In this document: in pieces, positions 27,524 through 37,385 of the stretch
Position numbering within the stretch: position 1 is the stretch's first letter
How the letters are laid out: every line of letters begins with the position of its first letter
Assembly: GCA_030829545.1 (NCBI GenBank)
Contig: JAURAI010000001.1
Coordinates: forward strand, 1-64,000
Direction of reading: 5' to 3'
From: Candidatus Poseidonia sp.
GTDB taxonomy: Archaea; Thermoplasmatota; Poseidoniia; Poseidoniales; Poseidoniaceae
Length of the DNA stretch: 64,000 nucleotides
Notes under the pieces: model-generated
The model's input: only the letters and a program-made list of their open reading frames with translations
What the model was told of the DNA's origin: nothing
The model's database searches: none
Translations under genes and position numbers: made by a program

Positions 27524-28405
27524 TCATGAAGAAGCAGGAGATTCCCCATAAACTTTCAGCGCTAACTCGTGGTGTGTCGTCCAAAGAACGTCCTCCTCAA
27601 CACCGGCTTCAAGAAGTTGTTTCGTTCGCTTTGGCACCGTCTTTGGACCCAAAACGGCACCTGGTCTCCGGGGGTCGTCCATGTAATCTGTTTCCAAAAA
27701 AAAGCCATGACTTGAGGCACTCTGAGTTTCAATCAAACGATCAAGTGCCCCTTTACCAATTAACACGCTCGGGGTTAACCCGTGTGTATGGCTCGCACGA
27801 ACATCGGGAGGCGAGTAGTGACGAACCAATTTGACCAAATCCATCCCTTGTTTGGTCGCTCTTGCAGCAAGGTCTGGATAGGTGGCATCGCTTTCGCCTT
27901 CGACGTGCAATTGCAACGGAATACCCTCCTGTGCAGCAAGATGCATGGTTTCATCGAGCAGCATGTTGGACAAATCCCAAATGTGTTCTGAAACCTTCCA
28001 GTGAGGACGCCCCACCTCTCCGATAGCATGGGCTTGACCCTCGTGAACAAAATGAAGAGCAGCATCGATGGAATGTCGATAATTCTCGATGGCCCGTTCC
28101 TGACCTGCATCGCCTTCTTCTTCCACCCAGCGCTCGAACTGATGGGCAAATGCTGCAGGATGTGGTCCCAAGACGACTCTCACTCCCAAACCCACTTCGT
28201 GGCGAACTGCTTCAGCCATGCCAAGCGTATCAGCATAGGATTCAGTATGGCCTTGAAGCGTCTCCGGAGGTTGTCGGAAATCGGGACAGTGAACCAGCAC
28301 GATGTCGGTGCCACCTGCACGCTGGAAATCTTTAGCGGCATCCAAATAGCGTCCATTTCGATTGAGATGGAAGTGATTATCCAGAATCGGACCGTAGTAG
28401 GTCAT
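27524..28405 (-). CDS. TatD-like metal-dependent hydrolase
   Basis: 293 residues, amidohydrolase-type TIM barrel. Metal ligands are suggested by DNHFHLN near the N-terminus, GEVGRPHW (conserved Glu), LQLHVEG (His), ASHTHG (His) and ETDYMDDP (Asp), in the right order for the TatD family. Such enzymes act as DNases or other hydrolases; the specific substrate is unknown. The gene is 9 bp downstream of the TBP-like gene's stop on the same strand, so the set 29765-27524 is probably one transcription unit. Confidence 0.8.
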   Translation of the reverse strand: MTYYGPILDNHFHLNRNGRYLDAAKDFQRAGGTDIVLVHCPDFRQPPETLQGHTESYADTLGMAEAVRHEVGLGVRVVLGPHPAAFAHQFERWVEEEGDAGQERAIENYRHSIDAALHFVHEGQAHAIGEVGRPHWKVSEHIWDLSNMLLDETMHLAAQEGIPLQLHVEGESDATYPDLAARATKQGMDLVKLVRHYSPPDVRASHTHGLTPSVLIGKGALDRLIETQSASSHGFFLETDYMDDPRRPGAVLGPKTVPKRTKQLLEAGVEEDVLWTTHHELALKVYGESPASS

Positions 28406-28414
28406 GCCATCGCC

Positions 28415-28957
28415 TCAAATTCGCTCGACAAAATATCCGCCGTCGGTGAGGACTGACTTCCAATATACCGCTGCCATCGCGACCATGTTGGGGTGACGAG
28501 CATCTGCGACAATCCCTTTCCCGTTGGGCCAAAGTTGAACGGTCAAATTATGCCTTGAATCGTGAATCGTGGTGCAACCGAGACGTTGGTCGTATTCTGC
28601 TTTACCAGAGGTTAATTGTGCTGGTATCGCCTGAAGGTTGATGTTCTGTTCAAATTGGAACGAGGCTACAACCGGCCCCATTTCAGCAACCAGACCACTG
28701 TCGTCCATGCCCAAACGAAGCAGCAATTCCTTCGCAGCTGCACGGGCCGCTTCGATGCGGTGCGTCCCATGAACAACAATACGGCCTTCTTCATCGATGA
28801 CCAAGGTGGCACGGGGGCGGTCAAGCGCCTTGATGACGACACCGCTGTTCCGCTGCCCACCAACTTCTGTCACGACTTGATCGTGATTGACGGGCGTTGG
28901 GCAGACGAAGCGTACGAGTTGGTTTTCAACGCGAACATCCATTGAACCGGCTGTCAT
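28415..28957 (-). CDS. TBP-like protein, divergent TATA-binding-protein fold
   Basis: About 180 residues from ATG 28957, chosen because it follows the upstream stop with a GGAGGA site; an in-frame start 7 codons earlier overlaps that gene. Two imperfect halves are visible. The first holds GVVIKALDRPRATLVID, EEGRIVVHGTH and EAARAAAKELLLRLG, which follow the TBP repeat pattern (P-G-V-I..L..P..T..IF.SGK.V.TGA...E.A..A...L). The second (about 95-180) repeats the layout more weakly (QFEQNINLQAIPAQL, KAEYDQRLGC). It may be a second TBP, a TBP-related regulator or a DNA-binding domain borrowed for another use. The match is by pattern only. Confidence 0.6.
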   Translation of the reverse strand: MTAGSMDVRVENQLVRFVCPTPVNHDQVVTEVGGQRNSGVVIKALDRPRATLVIDEEGRIVVHGTHRIEAARAAAKELLLRLGMDDSGLVAEMGPVVASFQFEQNINLQAIPAQLTSGKAEYDQRLGCTTIHDSRHNLTVQLWPNGKGIVADARHPNMVAMAAVYWKSVLTDGGYFVERI

Positions 28958-28958
28958 C

Positions 28959-29765
28959 TCATTCCTCCTCCATGCCAACGGGGTCTGTTGGTGTTGATGA
29001 AATCTCCTCAGGAGCAGGGTGGCTGCTCAGTGCTTCGAGGATACTGTGTCTTTGAGGCATGTGAAGTGCTACCAGAAGGGTTGCATCATCTCCAAGATCT
29101 TCACGTAAGGAGGCTAAGGCCCCACGTATTCGGCATGCATAGCGTTGATCTCTTCGCTGATGAAGGACTGGAGTACTGAGCCATTCACACATATCCCACC
29201 AAGCGCCTGCCAGTACACTGGCACTTGACAAATCGGTCGACTGGCCCTTTGGGGGCGGCTGAGCAAGGAAGAGATGGGCCTTCACAAAGCGTTTCCATCG
29301 TTTGGTGACCCGAACCATGCCGAGCAACTTTCGCCAATGAGATACAGCTTTTGCCTCCTGTGTGAGATAATCGCTCCAATCTTCATCATCCGCAAGAGGT
29401 TCAATGAAGAAAACAGGGCGCTCGTGGCGTGTTGCATTTCGTTGCAGGCGACGTGGCTCGGGGTCTGGAAATCTGCCTCCTTGGATGTCATCAAGTTCGT
29501 TAATCCCTTCGAGGTACTTCCCAAAGGCACCACCTGAAAGAAGACCGTGAGTGAGGTTGATTCCTTGTGATTCAAGCTCGTCCTTCTCTTCTTGAATCCA
29601 CAAATCTACGATATCCGGTGCGTCAAGCAACGCCAAACCATGCCACTGATCTCTGGGGCGCATGGCGTTGGGAAAAACCACGGTAGGAAGTGTCCCGTGA
29701 AGAATCACCCGACCGCCTTCGGGGTCTTTCCAGACCATGTCGGCCCAGTCGTGCTGGGAATTCAT
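28959..29765 (-). CDS. Conserved-looking protein of unknown function, weak TraB-like resemblance
   Basis: 268 residues, soluble. An N-terminal GGRVILHGTLP segment and a later RRDQRYACRIRGAL followed by TLLVALHMPQRHSILEAL loosely recall TraB/GumN proteins (GT-H near the start, ERD-x-YMA, then a V-G-x-H-x-x-G-I strand), but key residues differ and I do not trust the assignment. It is translated just before the TBP-like gene (stop and start separated by 1 bp) and just after the giant surface protein gene's stop on the same strand, so it is co-transcribed with the TBP-like gene. Confidence 0.6.
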   Translation of the reverse strand: MNSQHDWADMVWKDPEGGRVILHGTLPTVVFPNAMRPRDQWHGLALLDAPDIVDLWIQEEKDELESQGINLTHGLLSGGAFGKYLEGINELDDIQGGRFPDPEPRRLQRNATRHERPVFFIEPLADDEDWSDYLTQEAKAVSHWRKLLGMVRVTKRWKRFVKAHLFLAQPPPKGQSTDLSSASVLAGAWWDMCEWLSTPVLHQRRDQRYACRIRGALASLREDLGDDATLLVALHMPQRHSILEALSSHPAPEEISSTPTDPVGMEEE

Positions 29766-29774
29766 GCAGATGCC

Positions 29775-32700
29775 TCACTGGTTGTTGACCCAATCGTGCA
29801 GGGATTCTATGTTCCATCCTTGGTCGAAATAACCTTGGATTTCTTCTTGAGTCCACTGAGGGAATGCTTCCATCGCTCGTGCCATTTCAGGATCGACATT
29901 TGCTGGAATCTGTGCGAGAACCTTTTGTTCGCCGTAGCCTGCATCATCGTCTTCATCCTCGTATTCATCATCGAACATGGAGCCGCCTGAGCCTGCTCCT
30001 CGGCGTGCAAAGACGAAGACCAATGTTCCGAGAACACCGATGACAACGACCAGAAGAACGACGATTAGGAGCATCGAAGAACTGTCTTCCTCTTGTGCTA
30101 CCTTGACGTTGAATGCATCACCTGCTGCTGAACCATCGTAGAGGGGCGTACTGGACCCGTTTAGGGTGATAACGTAGTACATTCCTGTTGTTTGGGCACC
30201 AAAAGGCTCGAGTGTGACTTTAATCCAATCGCTCGTTTCTGCAATATCTAACTCATCTGATTCCACGGTGCGCTCAATGACGGGCGTCCCACCGTCGGTG
30301 ACTGATTTAATCACCAATTCAGCAACACCTGCCATGCTTCCAGTGTTCTTGACCTTGATACGCAAATCCATGCTCTCTCCGACTCGTGGTTCTGAATCGA
30401 TCAGAACATCTTGGATTTCGAATTTGGCCTCTTCACGAATGAAGGAGTATTCTGACTTGTATTGAGGTTGACCAGAGAAGATGGGAAGCACTGAGCCGTC
30501 ATCTTGAGGACCGCCACCCAAACGGACGGTTGAACCTGCGGAATCTGCACCAGAGACCCAGAAGATAAGTTCTACACCGTCCCAATCGCCTTCAGGTTCG
30601 TAGACGTCATTCGTGATAGGCCAGAGGTCAACGCACTCTGCTGTGGCAAGGTAGCCACCGCCCATGGTACTCAAAGAAAGAGTCTGTGAACCTGGTTCTG
30701 CATCAAAGTACTTGACATATTCATTCCACTTGATATCGTTGATGTTGTCTTGGTAAAACATCCAATTGACCTGTAAGTCACCGGGGAACATCGCTTCTTG
30801 CTCCTTGATTTGAACCTGCATGTCAACGCAATGGTATACTGCGGTTGAAAGGACGTTGCTGATGATTCGGTCAGGAGCAGTGGCATCCAATGCACCTTTT
30901 TGGGCGAGCCACGTATTCGAGACGACTTCAGGTGGCGTACGGTCGACCTTGAGGGTGAAGGATTGACACCCAAAGGATGTGGAAGTAGCACAGAAGGCTG
31001 AGGTGAAGTCTTCTGCCCCATCTGGTAGGTTGATGAGTTTGAATTCGTATTCATACTCATTTGTGAAAACTGGGGCTGTGATGTTGAAGTCAAAGACGCC
31101 ACCGGTAAAGGTATGCGTGATGGTTTCACCTGGTGTTGAAATATAGCCCTTACCGAAATCTTCTGAGGCATCTTTCCGGATGATTTCCATCGTAAGTTCA
31201 ACTTCAGGGTTGATGTAAACACTGTTGTAAATCCCTTCTCTGAAGGCGTATTGTCCGGTGAACCGAATGGTATCTCCTGCAAAGACAAATCCTTGGCGAA
31301 CATCTTGAGTTGTAGGTTCACTCATGTCCTCAAAGGTAGGTGTAATCATCAGATTATTGACTTCATCCGTTCGCAAATCAAGTTGGATGCCGTCGTAATA
31401 CCTCCAAATTTGGATGTATCGGCCCGGCACACCAGAAAGCATGGTGTAGAGTGGATTGTCAAGGTCCTGCATTTGCAAACGAGGCTCGAGGTCCTTACCG
31501 TCCATACCAACGATACCCCAATTGATGCGGATGGGAATGTTGAGAATGAAATCAGATTCAAACGGATCGATCAGGGCAAAGCCATCCATGTTGAGCATAG
31601 AGGGAGAGGTCGTGCCGTCATCCACAATTTCGATGTGAGGGCTGTTAGTCCATGCTGTTTCATTCCGAGGGAAGTAATAGATGATCATATCATCGGATGT
31701 TTTGTCAAGATTCAATTGGAAGAAATCTACGTCACGCCATCCGTTATCATCACTGGCTTCCATGATGAGATGGTAGGTATTTCCAGCATACATGGTTTGA
31801 TTCCATGTGCCATCCCACTGGTTGGCATTGGAGTTGAGGAAACCATTGCCCTGAGAGTCTTCGATGAAGAAATTACGAATGACAGGTGTCTTTGAAGTCA
31901 TGGAGACATAGGTAATTTTGTCATCATCAAATCCAAAAGAACCACCGTCAATCGGGTTTCCTGCAAGGTCAAAGCCCTCAATCCACATCGAAACTTTCCC
32001 TTCAAGTCCTTCGTTAGCAACGTCGTTGTACTCGCCGCTATAGTTGGCAGTAGGAGCGGCTCCATCACCGTTCATGATGACGGTGATGTACTCGTCAGCA
32101 TCGGGTTGGCCGTTGTCGTTGTCGTCGTGGTCGTGCTCAACCCAAATGTGCAAGTCGAGGCTTGCAGGAGGACTGGGGAGGTCCTGACTGGACATTCGAA
32201 TCTTCTGACTTTGTTGGGGAACCACCCAGGTATCATCGACCAATGTTCTCCAATTTTCTTCGACATTCGCATCGGTACCGGGGCTCAGCACTTGTATGTC
32301 AAGGAGATTGGGCTCGTAGGTATCAATGGAAATATCAAAGGGAATACCACAGGTTTCATCGGGATTGTATTCAGCGGGTGGACAAAGCAAATCGCCTCCC
32401 TCATAGCCTCGGATTGCGAATCGGTAGGTTTCACTTCCCGCAGCGCTTCCAAGATCGACGTTCCAGTTGAAATCACCGCCGATCACGCCAGATCGGTTGG
32501 CTACTTCTTCCCATTCGATGGTAATGTTGCCGTCTGTGGTATTGACGTGCTTGATTTCGAGGACCAAAAAGTACGAAGATGGGTCAGGAGCTTGGTTCAA
32601 ATCTTCGAGGCGGATTTGTCCGACGAGATTGATGTCTTGTCCGGATTCTGCCCCGGTCAAGGATTGGGTGATGCCGATGCTGTTTTGGAGCGTGAACATG

Positions 32701-35621
32701 GTGATCCCCGCATCGTTTTCAACCGCATTTCCAACGGCAGGGTCAAGCAATACTGCATCTGGCAATCCGTTGACGTTATTGGTTGTCGTCAACCCTGAAT
32801 ACATACGAACAGCTTCAGTGTCGTCCCAGTTAGGGTTGACACGGAAATGCCAAGTGACCTGCTTACCGTTGGTGATGTCACTTGCTGATGAGGTTGATTC
32901 AAGCGTGATGTAATTATTGACATCACTGGCTTCGCTGAAGGCCATGAAGTCGGAATAAGCGAGTTTGATGTAGTCGGTTGGTGTTTCGAAGGTGAGCCAT
33001 GCTTCGGAGAGACTCGTTCCAGTCACCAGTTCATCGACCACGTGAGTCGTTACGACTTCGTAGATGTCCCCGCTCGGATAGAGGCCAACTGGGTTATTGG
33101 TCAGCGAGATGGTGTTGGTATAACCCGTGCTGGAGGACACCGACAAGTCTGAGAATTTGACACTACCACCGCTGGATGTGTGAACGGCAATCGGGACCGT
33201 AGCCGTTGCCCCTCCAGTCCACAAAGCGATGCCTTGGTTCAATTCAATATCAAGCCCATCATTGGAGTTTAAGGTGGTCGAATAATTGTAAACAATGTCG
33301 AGGTCGACAACCTTGAGACTGGTTCCAGAAGATGCATTGGGGGAATCAACACCGAGTCGGAACATCACCCAGTAGCGCCCGAATTCGTCTTGGTGAGTTC
33401 CAGGCACTGAAGGATTGGTCAATAAATTGTTGAGCGAGTCTTTCAAGGGCATGGAAGGACTCAACATCTCGGGAAGGATTTGACTCGCGTTTGGCATGAC
33501 TCCTAAATCTTGAGACTGAGAACCTGCCATCAGCGATAGAGTGAACCCTTCGGTATCATCGGTGTTCGAGCGGATGCTGACTTGGTCAAAACTCATTTCT
33601 GCGCTTGCTACCTCAGCACCTACTGGCAAGAGGAAGAAGGCACCCTGTGCTGCCCCATTGACTCCTAATGTCATGGATGCTTCGTCACTGCCGTAGTTGA
33701 TGTTGTTAACCGTGCTTGAGATGAATTGAGTTTGACGGCCGAACATATCGAACGCAGGTTCTGTAAATCCGTAGTCAACATCACCATCGTTGGCGATGTC
33801 AATCCGTAGATCATCTGCATGATGTCCGAATTCAAGGTCAAACCACATCCCACCGACGTCACAAGGACCTTGATAGGACAATACTGCGCTGAAACCAAAC
33901 ATTGGTGCGGGGAAGTTTGTTTTCACACCGTCATCAAGTGAGACTGATGTGGTACTTCCAGTTGGATTGATCTGAATGTTGGGGTCTTCTGAGCAATCAT
34001 CTTGGATATATGGCGTGATGGAAGTGATAGGATGACTAAATTTGCTGCGTTCAAGTGTTGGTGAAAATTGATGCTTGACGAGTTCTGGAGTGTACATCAT
34101 CGGCTCGCCACCACCGATTGTTTGCCATACACCATCGTCAATAGCCGATGGCCCCACGGATGTGAAGTTGAAGCCCGTACCGACACGAGTTCCGATGCTG
34201 AAACCGTGCAGGACTGGAGTTGAAAGGCGGTCGGGACCTGAATTGAAATTAAATCGCAGGTTGACAGCACGATTGAGTTGAGAGTCAATATCCCAAAGTT
34301 CGATGATATCCCCGGTGAGACCTTCCATCATGTTACCGTTCTTATCGGCGATGATGTTGTTTGAAGTGTCAAGGACGTCAACGGTCAAGGTGGCACTTGA
34401 GGAGGTTTCTGACTCAATTGAAACCACGCCGTAACCGTTTGGATGGTTTTCACCACCCATGACCGAAGGGGTCATGCCCCGGACGATCATGCTTCCATTT
34501 TGGGGCAGAACATCGCCCAAGAGGAAGTTATCGATGTACCATCCAGACATATTGTCATCGATGTTGGCTAGAGTGCTTTCGGTATGGTGCATCACGAAAC
34601 GCAGTTGCACATACTCGTCAATGTAATCGGTGAGATCAATGCCCAGCGTCATCCATCCGCTTGGATTGGTTGGAGTTGTGGACTGTCCAGCAAGCCCGTA
34701 TTCCCAATCAGACCCGTTTTGCAAACCTTGGCAGGCAGATCGGATTTTGCCATTCTGACTTCCTGATGCTCCTTGAGCGTAATTGGTTCCGTATTGAATA
34801 CCAGTGCTCGCTGATGTGTCAAAGTTGATGTGACTGAATCCACTGTTATCGGGTGGGAAACCGGGATTGGGGGATGAGCGGATTTCAACATATGCGCAGT
34901 CCAGGAATCGAAATGTGTTCGTTTGGGTTCCTGCGGCTGTTTCAAGGTTGTGCCAAGAGTCAAAGGTCACAGTCTTTGATTTCAGCAGAGGGTCTACGAA
35001 GAGTTCTGCGGAATGCAATGATACTTTGAATTCAGCAACACCGTTATCATCGGTGTAGTTGTCATCAACCAAATTTGTTCCCCAGCAATCGTTACCTGAA
35101 GCGCATCCAGCAGGAGTGTCACTCGAACTCAACGAGCCGTGGTCCCAACCGATGCCAGAAAGAGGCATGGTACTCGGGTCGGTCCTGTCCATGAAGTTCG
35201 CTCCAGTCCCCTCAAAGTCAGTAAGGAATCCTTCGGCTTTGAGCGAAACGGGCGTGGGCGTGTTATCCACTTCTATTTGGAACAGTGAAATATCACTGAA
35301 TTCGGTTAATTGATTGTTGTCGGCAGGGTCCCAAACGTTCTTTCCTTCTTGTGCTCCGTTCTCCAAATCAATACGAGATTGAGCAGCATGCTCAACCATT
35401 GAGGTCGAGATGGTCATGGTTGCGCCAGTCACGGTTTCTCCGTCGGGGAGATTGATGGCCCCGTCGTTGATATTTACAAGGGGGTTACCGTCACGAATGT
35501 CGATTTCTGCTTCTCCAGTTCCATTGGCAAAATTCGTCACATTGGCCGCTGCAAGAGGTGCGAGCAGCATCAAAAATACGAGAAATAATGGCGTGGTTTT
35601 TCGGGGTGATTTGGTTTGCAT
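29775..35621 (-). CDS. Giant secreted surface protein with C-terminal anchor and a short cytoplasmic helical tail
   Basis: 1948 residues from ATG 35621, preceded by AGGTGAC; an upstream in-frame ATG at 35699 would put 26 residues before the signal peptide. Signal peptide (about 1-25), then a very long beta-rich ectodomain with several jelly-roll/CARDB-like units, calcium-type DxDxDG (HDDNDNGQPDADE) and paired cysteines. One transmembrane helix near the end (LLIVVLLVVVIGVLGTLVFVF) is followed by an acidic stretch and a terminal helix pair (MARAMEAFPQWTQEEIQGYF, then DQGWNIESLHDWV) that looks like a small CUE- or SHOCT-like module. Probably an S-layer-like or adhesive/sensory surface protein. 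It is divergent from the thioesterase at 35751. Confidence 0.8.
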   Translation of the reverse strand: MQTKSPRKTTPLFLVFLMLLAPLAAANVTNFANGTGEAEIDIRDGNPLVNINDGAINLPDGETVTGATMTISTSMVEHAAQSRIDLENGAQEGKNVWDPADNNQLTEFSDISLFQIEVDNTPTPVSLKAEGFLTDFEGTGANFMDRTDPSTMPLSGIGWDHGSLSSSDTPAGCASGNDCWGTNLVDDNYTDDNGVAEFKVSLHSAELFVDPLLKSKTVTFDSWHNLETAAGTQTNTFRFLDCAYVEIRSSPNPGFPPDNSGFSHINFDTSASTGIQYGTNYAQGASGSQNGKIRSACQGLQNGSDWEYGLAGQSTTPTNPSGWMTLGIDLTDYIDEYVQLRFVMHHTESTLANIDDNMSGWYIDNFLLGDVLPQNGSMIVRGMTPSVMGGENHPNGYGVVSIESETSSSATLTVDVLDTSNNIIADKNGNMMEGLTGDIIELWDIDSQLNRAVNLRFNFNSGPDRLSTPVLHGFSIGTRVGTGFNFTSVGPSAIDDGVWQTIGGGEPMMYTPELVKHQFSPTLERSKFSHPITSITPYIQDDCSEDPNIQINPTGSTTSVSLDDGVKTNFPAPMFGFSAVLSYQGPCDVGGMWFDLEFGHHADDLRIDIANDGDVDYGFTEPAFDMFGRQTQFISSTVNNINYGSDEASMTLGVNGAAQGAFFLLPVGAEVASAEMSFDQVSIRSNTDDTEGFTLSLMAGSQSQDLGVMPNASQILPEMLSPSMPLKDSLNNLLTNPSVPGTHQDEFGRYWVMFRLGVDSPNASSGTSLKVVDLDIVYNYSTTLNSNDGLDIELNQGIALWTGGATATVPIAVHTSSGGSVKFSDLSVSSSTGYTNTISLTNNPVGLYPSGDIYEVVTTHVVDELVTGTSLSEAWLTFETPTDYIKLAYSDFMAFSEASDVNNYITLESTSSASDITNGKQVTWHFRVNPNWDDTEAVRMYSGLTTTNNVNGLPDAVLLDPAVGNAVENDAGITMFTLQNSIGITQSLTGAESGQDINLVGQIRLEDLNQAPDPSSYFLVLEIKHVNTTDGNITIEWEEVANRSGVIGGDFNWNVDLGSAAGSETYRFAIRGYEGGDLLCPPAEYNPDETCGIPFDISIDTYEPNLLDIQVLSPGTDANVEENWRTLVDDTWVVPQQSQKIRMSSQDLPSPPASLDLHIWVEHDHDDNDNGQPDADEYITVIMNGDGAAPTANYSGEYNDVANEGLEGKVSMWIEGFDLAGNPIDGGSFGFDDDKITYVSMTSKTPVIRNFFIEDSQGNGFLNSNANQWDGTWNQTMYAGNTYHLIMEASDDNGWRDVDFFQLNLDKTSDDMIIYYFPRNETAWTNSPHIEIVDDGTTSPSMLNMDGFALIDPFESDFILNIPIRINWGIVGMDGKDLEPRLQMQDLDNPLYTMLSGVPGRYIQIWRYYDGIQLDLRTDEVNNLMITPTFEDMSEPTTQDVRQGFVFAGDTIRFTGQYAFREGIYNSVYINPEVELTMEIIRKDASEDFGKGYISTPGETITHTFTGGVFDFNITAPVFTNEYEYEFKLINLPDGAEDFTSAFCATSTSFGCQSFTLKVDRTPPEVVSNTWLAQKGALDATAPDRIISNVLSTAVYHCVDMQVQIKEQEAMFPGDLQVNWMFYQDNINDIKWNEYVKYFDAEPGSQTLSLSTMGGGYLATAECVDLWPITNDVYEPEGDWDGVELIFWVSGADSAGSTVRLGGGPQDDGSVLPIFSGQPQYKSEYSFIREEAKFEIQDVLIDSEPRVGESMDLRIKVKNTGSMAGVAELVIKSVTDGGTPVIERTVESDELDIAETSDWIKVTLEPFGAQTTGMYYVITLNGSSTPLYDGSAAGDAFNVKVAQEEDSSSMLLIVVLLVVVIGVLGTLVFVFARRGAGSGGSMFDDEYEDEDDDAGYGEQKVLAQIPANVDPEMARAMEAFPQWTQEEIQGYFDQGWNIESLHDWVNNQ

Positions 35622-35750
35622 GGTGTCACCTACGGAATACGGAGGGGAGCACCCCCTAAAATCTCGTCGCTCTGCGGTTTCGCACGAATTCAACTTCAAA
35701 TACCTTCATTTTGGACGATGGATTATGAGGGAGAAGGCCGTGGACGGTCC

Positions 35751-36221
35751 ATGGAGCCCTACTCAACCGAGCCTGTCACGCTAATTGAAGAGGTCTTTCC
35801 ACAGGACACCAATGCCTACAATACACTCTTCGGTGGTCGCCTTCTTTCGTTAATGGACAAGGCGGGAGGCATTGCATGTGCAAAGTTCGCCCATCGTGAA
35901 TTTGTCACGATTTCCATTGACACGCTTACCTTCATTGCGCCCGCTCGCCAGGGCGATTTGTTGGAAGTCACTGGCCAAGTGGTCTACACCAGCAGCCACA
36001 CTGCTTGTACCAAAGTCACCGCATATACCATGAGCAAAGCAACGTGGGAAAAGAACATTATTTGCGAAGGCTACTTCTTTTTCGTCGCCATTGACTCCAT
36101 GATGCGCCCCATACCCGTCCCCCAATTTTCACCGAGTACAGATGAAGAACAAGAAGAGTGGGAAAAGGCCGAGGCCATCCGTGAAAACATGTTGGCGCAG
36201 AAGGCAAAACGCAAGCAATGA
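35751..36221 (+). CDS. Acyl-CoA thioesterase, hotdog fold (YciA/BACH type)
   Basis: 156 residues from ATG 35751; ATG 35718 in frame is an alternative that adds 11 residues. The segment VFPQDTNAYNTLFGGRLLSLMDKAG is the family signature (P-x-D-x-N...G-GG-x-x-x-x-x-D), here shown as VFPQDTN and LFGGRLLSLMD, followed by ISIDTLTFIAPARQGD. The enzyme hydrolyses acyl-CoA to free fatty acid and CoA. A role in releasing products of the fatty-acid synthase or in lipid turnover is possible but not shown; it is 9 kb away and on the other strand. Confidence 0.88.
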   Translation: MEPYSTEPVTLIEEVFPQDTNAYNTLFGGRLLSLMDKAGGIACAKFAHREFVTISIDTLTFIAPARQGDLLEVTGQVVYTSSHTACTKVTAYTMSKATWEKNIICEGYFFFVAIDSMMRPIPVPQFSPSTDEEQEEWEKAEAIRENMLAQKAKRKQ

Positions 36222-36263
36222 ACGACCCTATCCTTCATGAAGCCCTGACCGTTGGGTCTCGAT

Positions 36264-37286
36264 ATGGTCGTACTCAACATCGCCATCATCGGCTCCGATG
36301 ACCTCGCAAAGAGCATTGCAAAAGCAGCAGACCAGAGGGACGTGCACACCTACGTTCACAAGGAGGCGGGCGGAGATGGTCCACGCATTCTTTCACTGAT
36401 ACGCCCAGCAAAATATCCCGAGCGTTTACCACCCTTTCTCAACGCCCTTTCAACCGCCCGTGTGGGAGTCATAGAAGTCACTGCCATCGACGCAACCCTC
36501 GGTGAGGTTTTGGTCGCTTTTGCCAGCGCAGGTATTGAAAACGGTCTTGCCGTCCTCAATCCCCCACAGGGAGAATGGGTGGATGAAGGCCAAGCGGCCA
36601 TGCTGTTCAAGCAAGCAGGATTGAAAGATTGGACTTTTGAAACCAATGACGGTGTTCACCTGCGTGAATGCCTCTACAAGTTGATGGACGAAAAAAGGCC
36701 GGAGCTTCTTGCCAATACTCAAGCCCCACTTGTCCTTCCTGTTGACCAACATTTCAACGTCAAGGGCATCGGCTTGGTAGCGATTGGATATGTCCAAGCA
36801 GGCAGCGTCAACGTCCACGACGAGTTGATGTTGCTCCCCGCCCGAGGACCAGGTACTGCGAAATCACTGCAGGTCATGGACGATGATGTCCCCGTTGCCT
36901 CAGCGGGCGATCGAGTCGGACTCGCTCTTCGCAACGCCAAGGAAGAACACTTGACTGGAACTACCATCATCGTTCACCCTGCTGTTGAAGACAAGCAAAC
37001 TGGAATCACGCCACCGCTGGCGATTGAACAACACATCACATCACGGGTTCACTTGAAAACGTCGCCCTTCCAAAAGAGAGTCCTTGCAGAGGGAGATGTC
37101 GTCCATGCCAGCGTCGACTTGCAATTTGTTGTCGGAAGAGTGACACAGGCAGAGGGAGAACAAATCACTGTGAAATGGGAAAGCCCCCTCTTTATTCGTA
37201 CCACTGACCCACCTTCGATTCTCTTAGCCCAACTTGATTCAAGACCCAGAATCATGGGCTCTGCACGAGCAGAACGTCAGGATTGA
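36264..37286 (+). CDS. EF-Tu/SelB-like protein without a functional P-loop
   Basis: 340 residues from ATG 36264 (a TTG four codons earlier is less likely). The layout follows EF-Tu/SelB: a Rossmann-like N-terminal domain, then a beta-barrel with HFNVKGIGLVAIGYVQAGSVNVHDELMLLPARG (here HFNVKGIG and GSVNVHDELMLLP), DVPVASAGDRVGLALRN, and a third barrel. The GTP-binding P-loop GHVDHGKT is replaced by GSDDLAKS, so it should not bind GTP normally. Known archaeal relatives lack GTPase motifs too, but their role is unclear. It may be an inactive translation-factor paralogue that binds RNA or competes with SelB/EF1A. Confidence 0.7.
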   Translation: MVVLNIAIIGSDDLAKSIAKAADQRDVHTYVHKEAGGDGPRILSLIRPAKYPERLPPFLNALSTARVGVIEVTAIDATLGEVLVAFASAGIENGLAVLNPPQGEWVDEGQAAMLFKQAGLKDWTFETNDGVHLRECLYKLMDEKRPELLANTQAPLVLPVDQHFNVKGIGLVAIGYVQAGSVNVHDELMLLPARGPGTAKSLQVMDDDVPVASAGDRVGLALRNAKEEHLTGTTIIVHPAVEDKQTGITPPLAIEQHITSRVHLKTSPFQKRVLAEGDVVHASVDLQFVVGRVTQAEGEQITVKWESPLFIRTTDPPSILLAQLDSRPRIMGSARAERQD

Positions 37287-37385
37287 TTTGCCCTCGGCGT
37301 GGATGCGACCAGGAAATTACTTGCCCCAAGAGGGGGAAGTTTTGCGGTGGTTTCTTAACCTCTCACCAATGGACCGAGGAACGGG

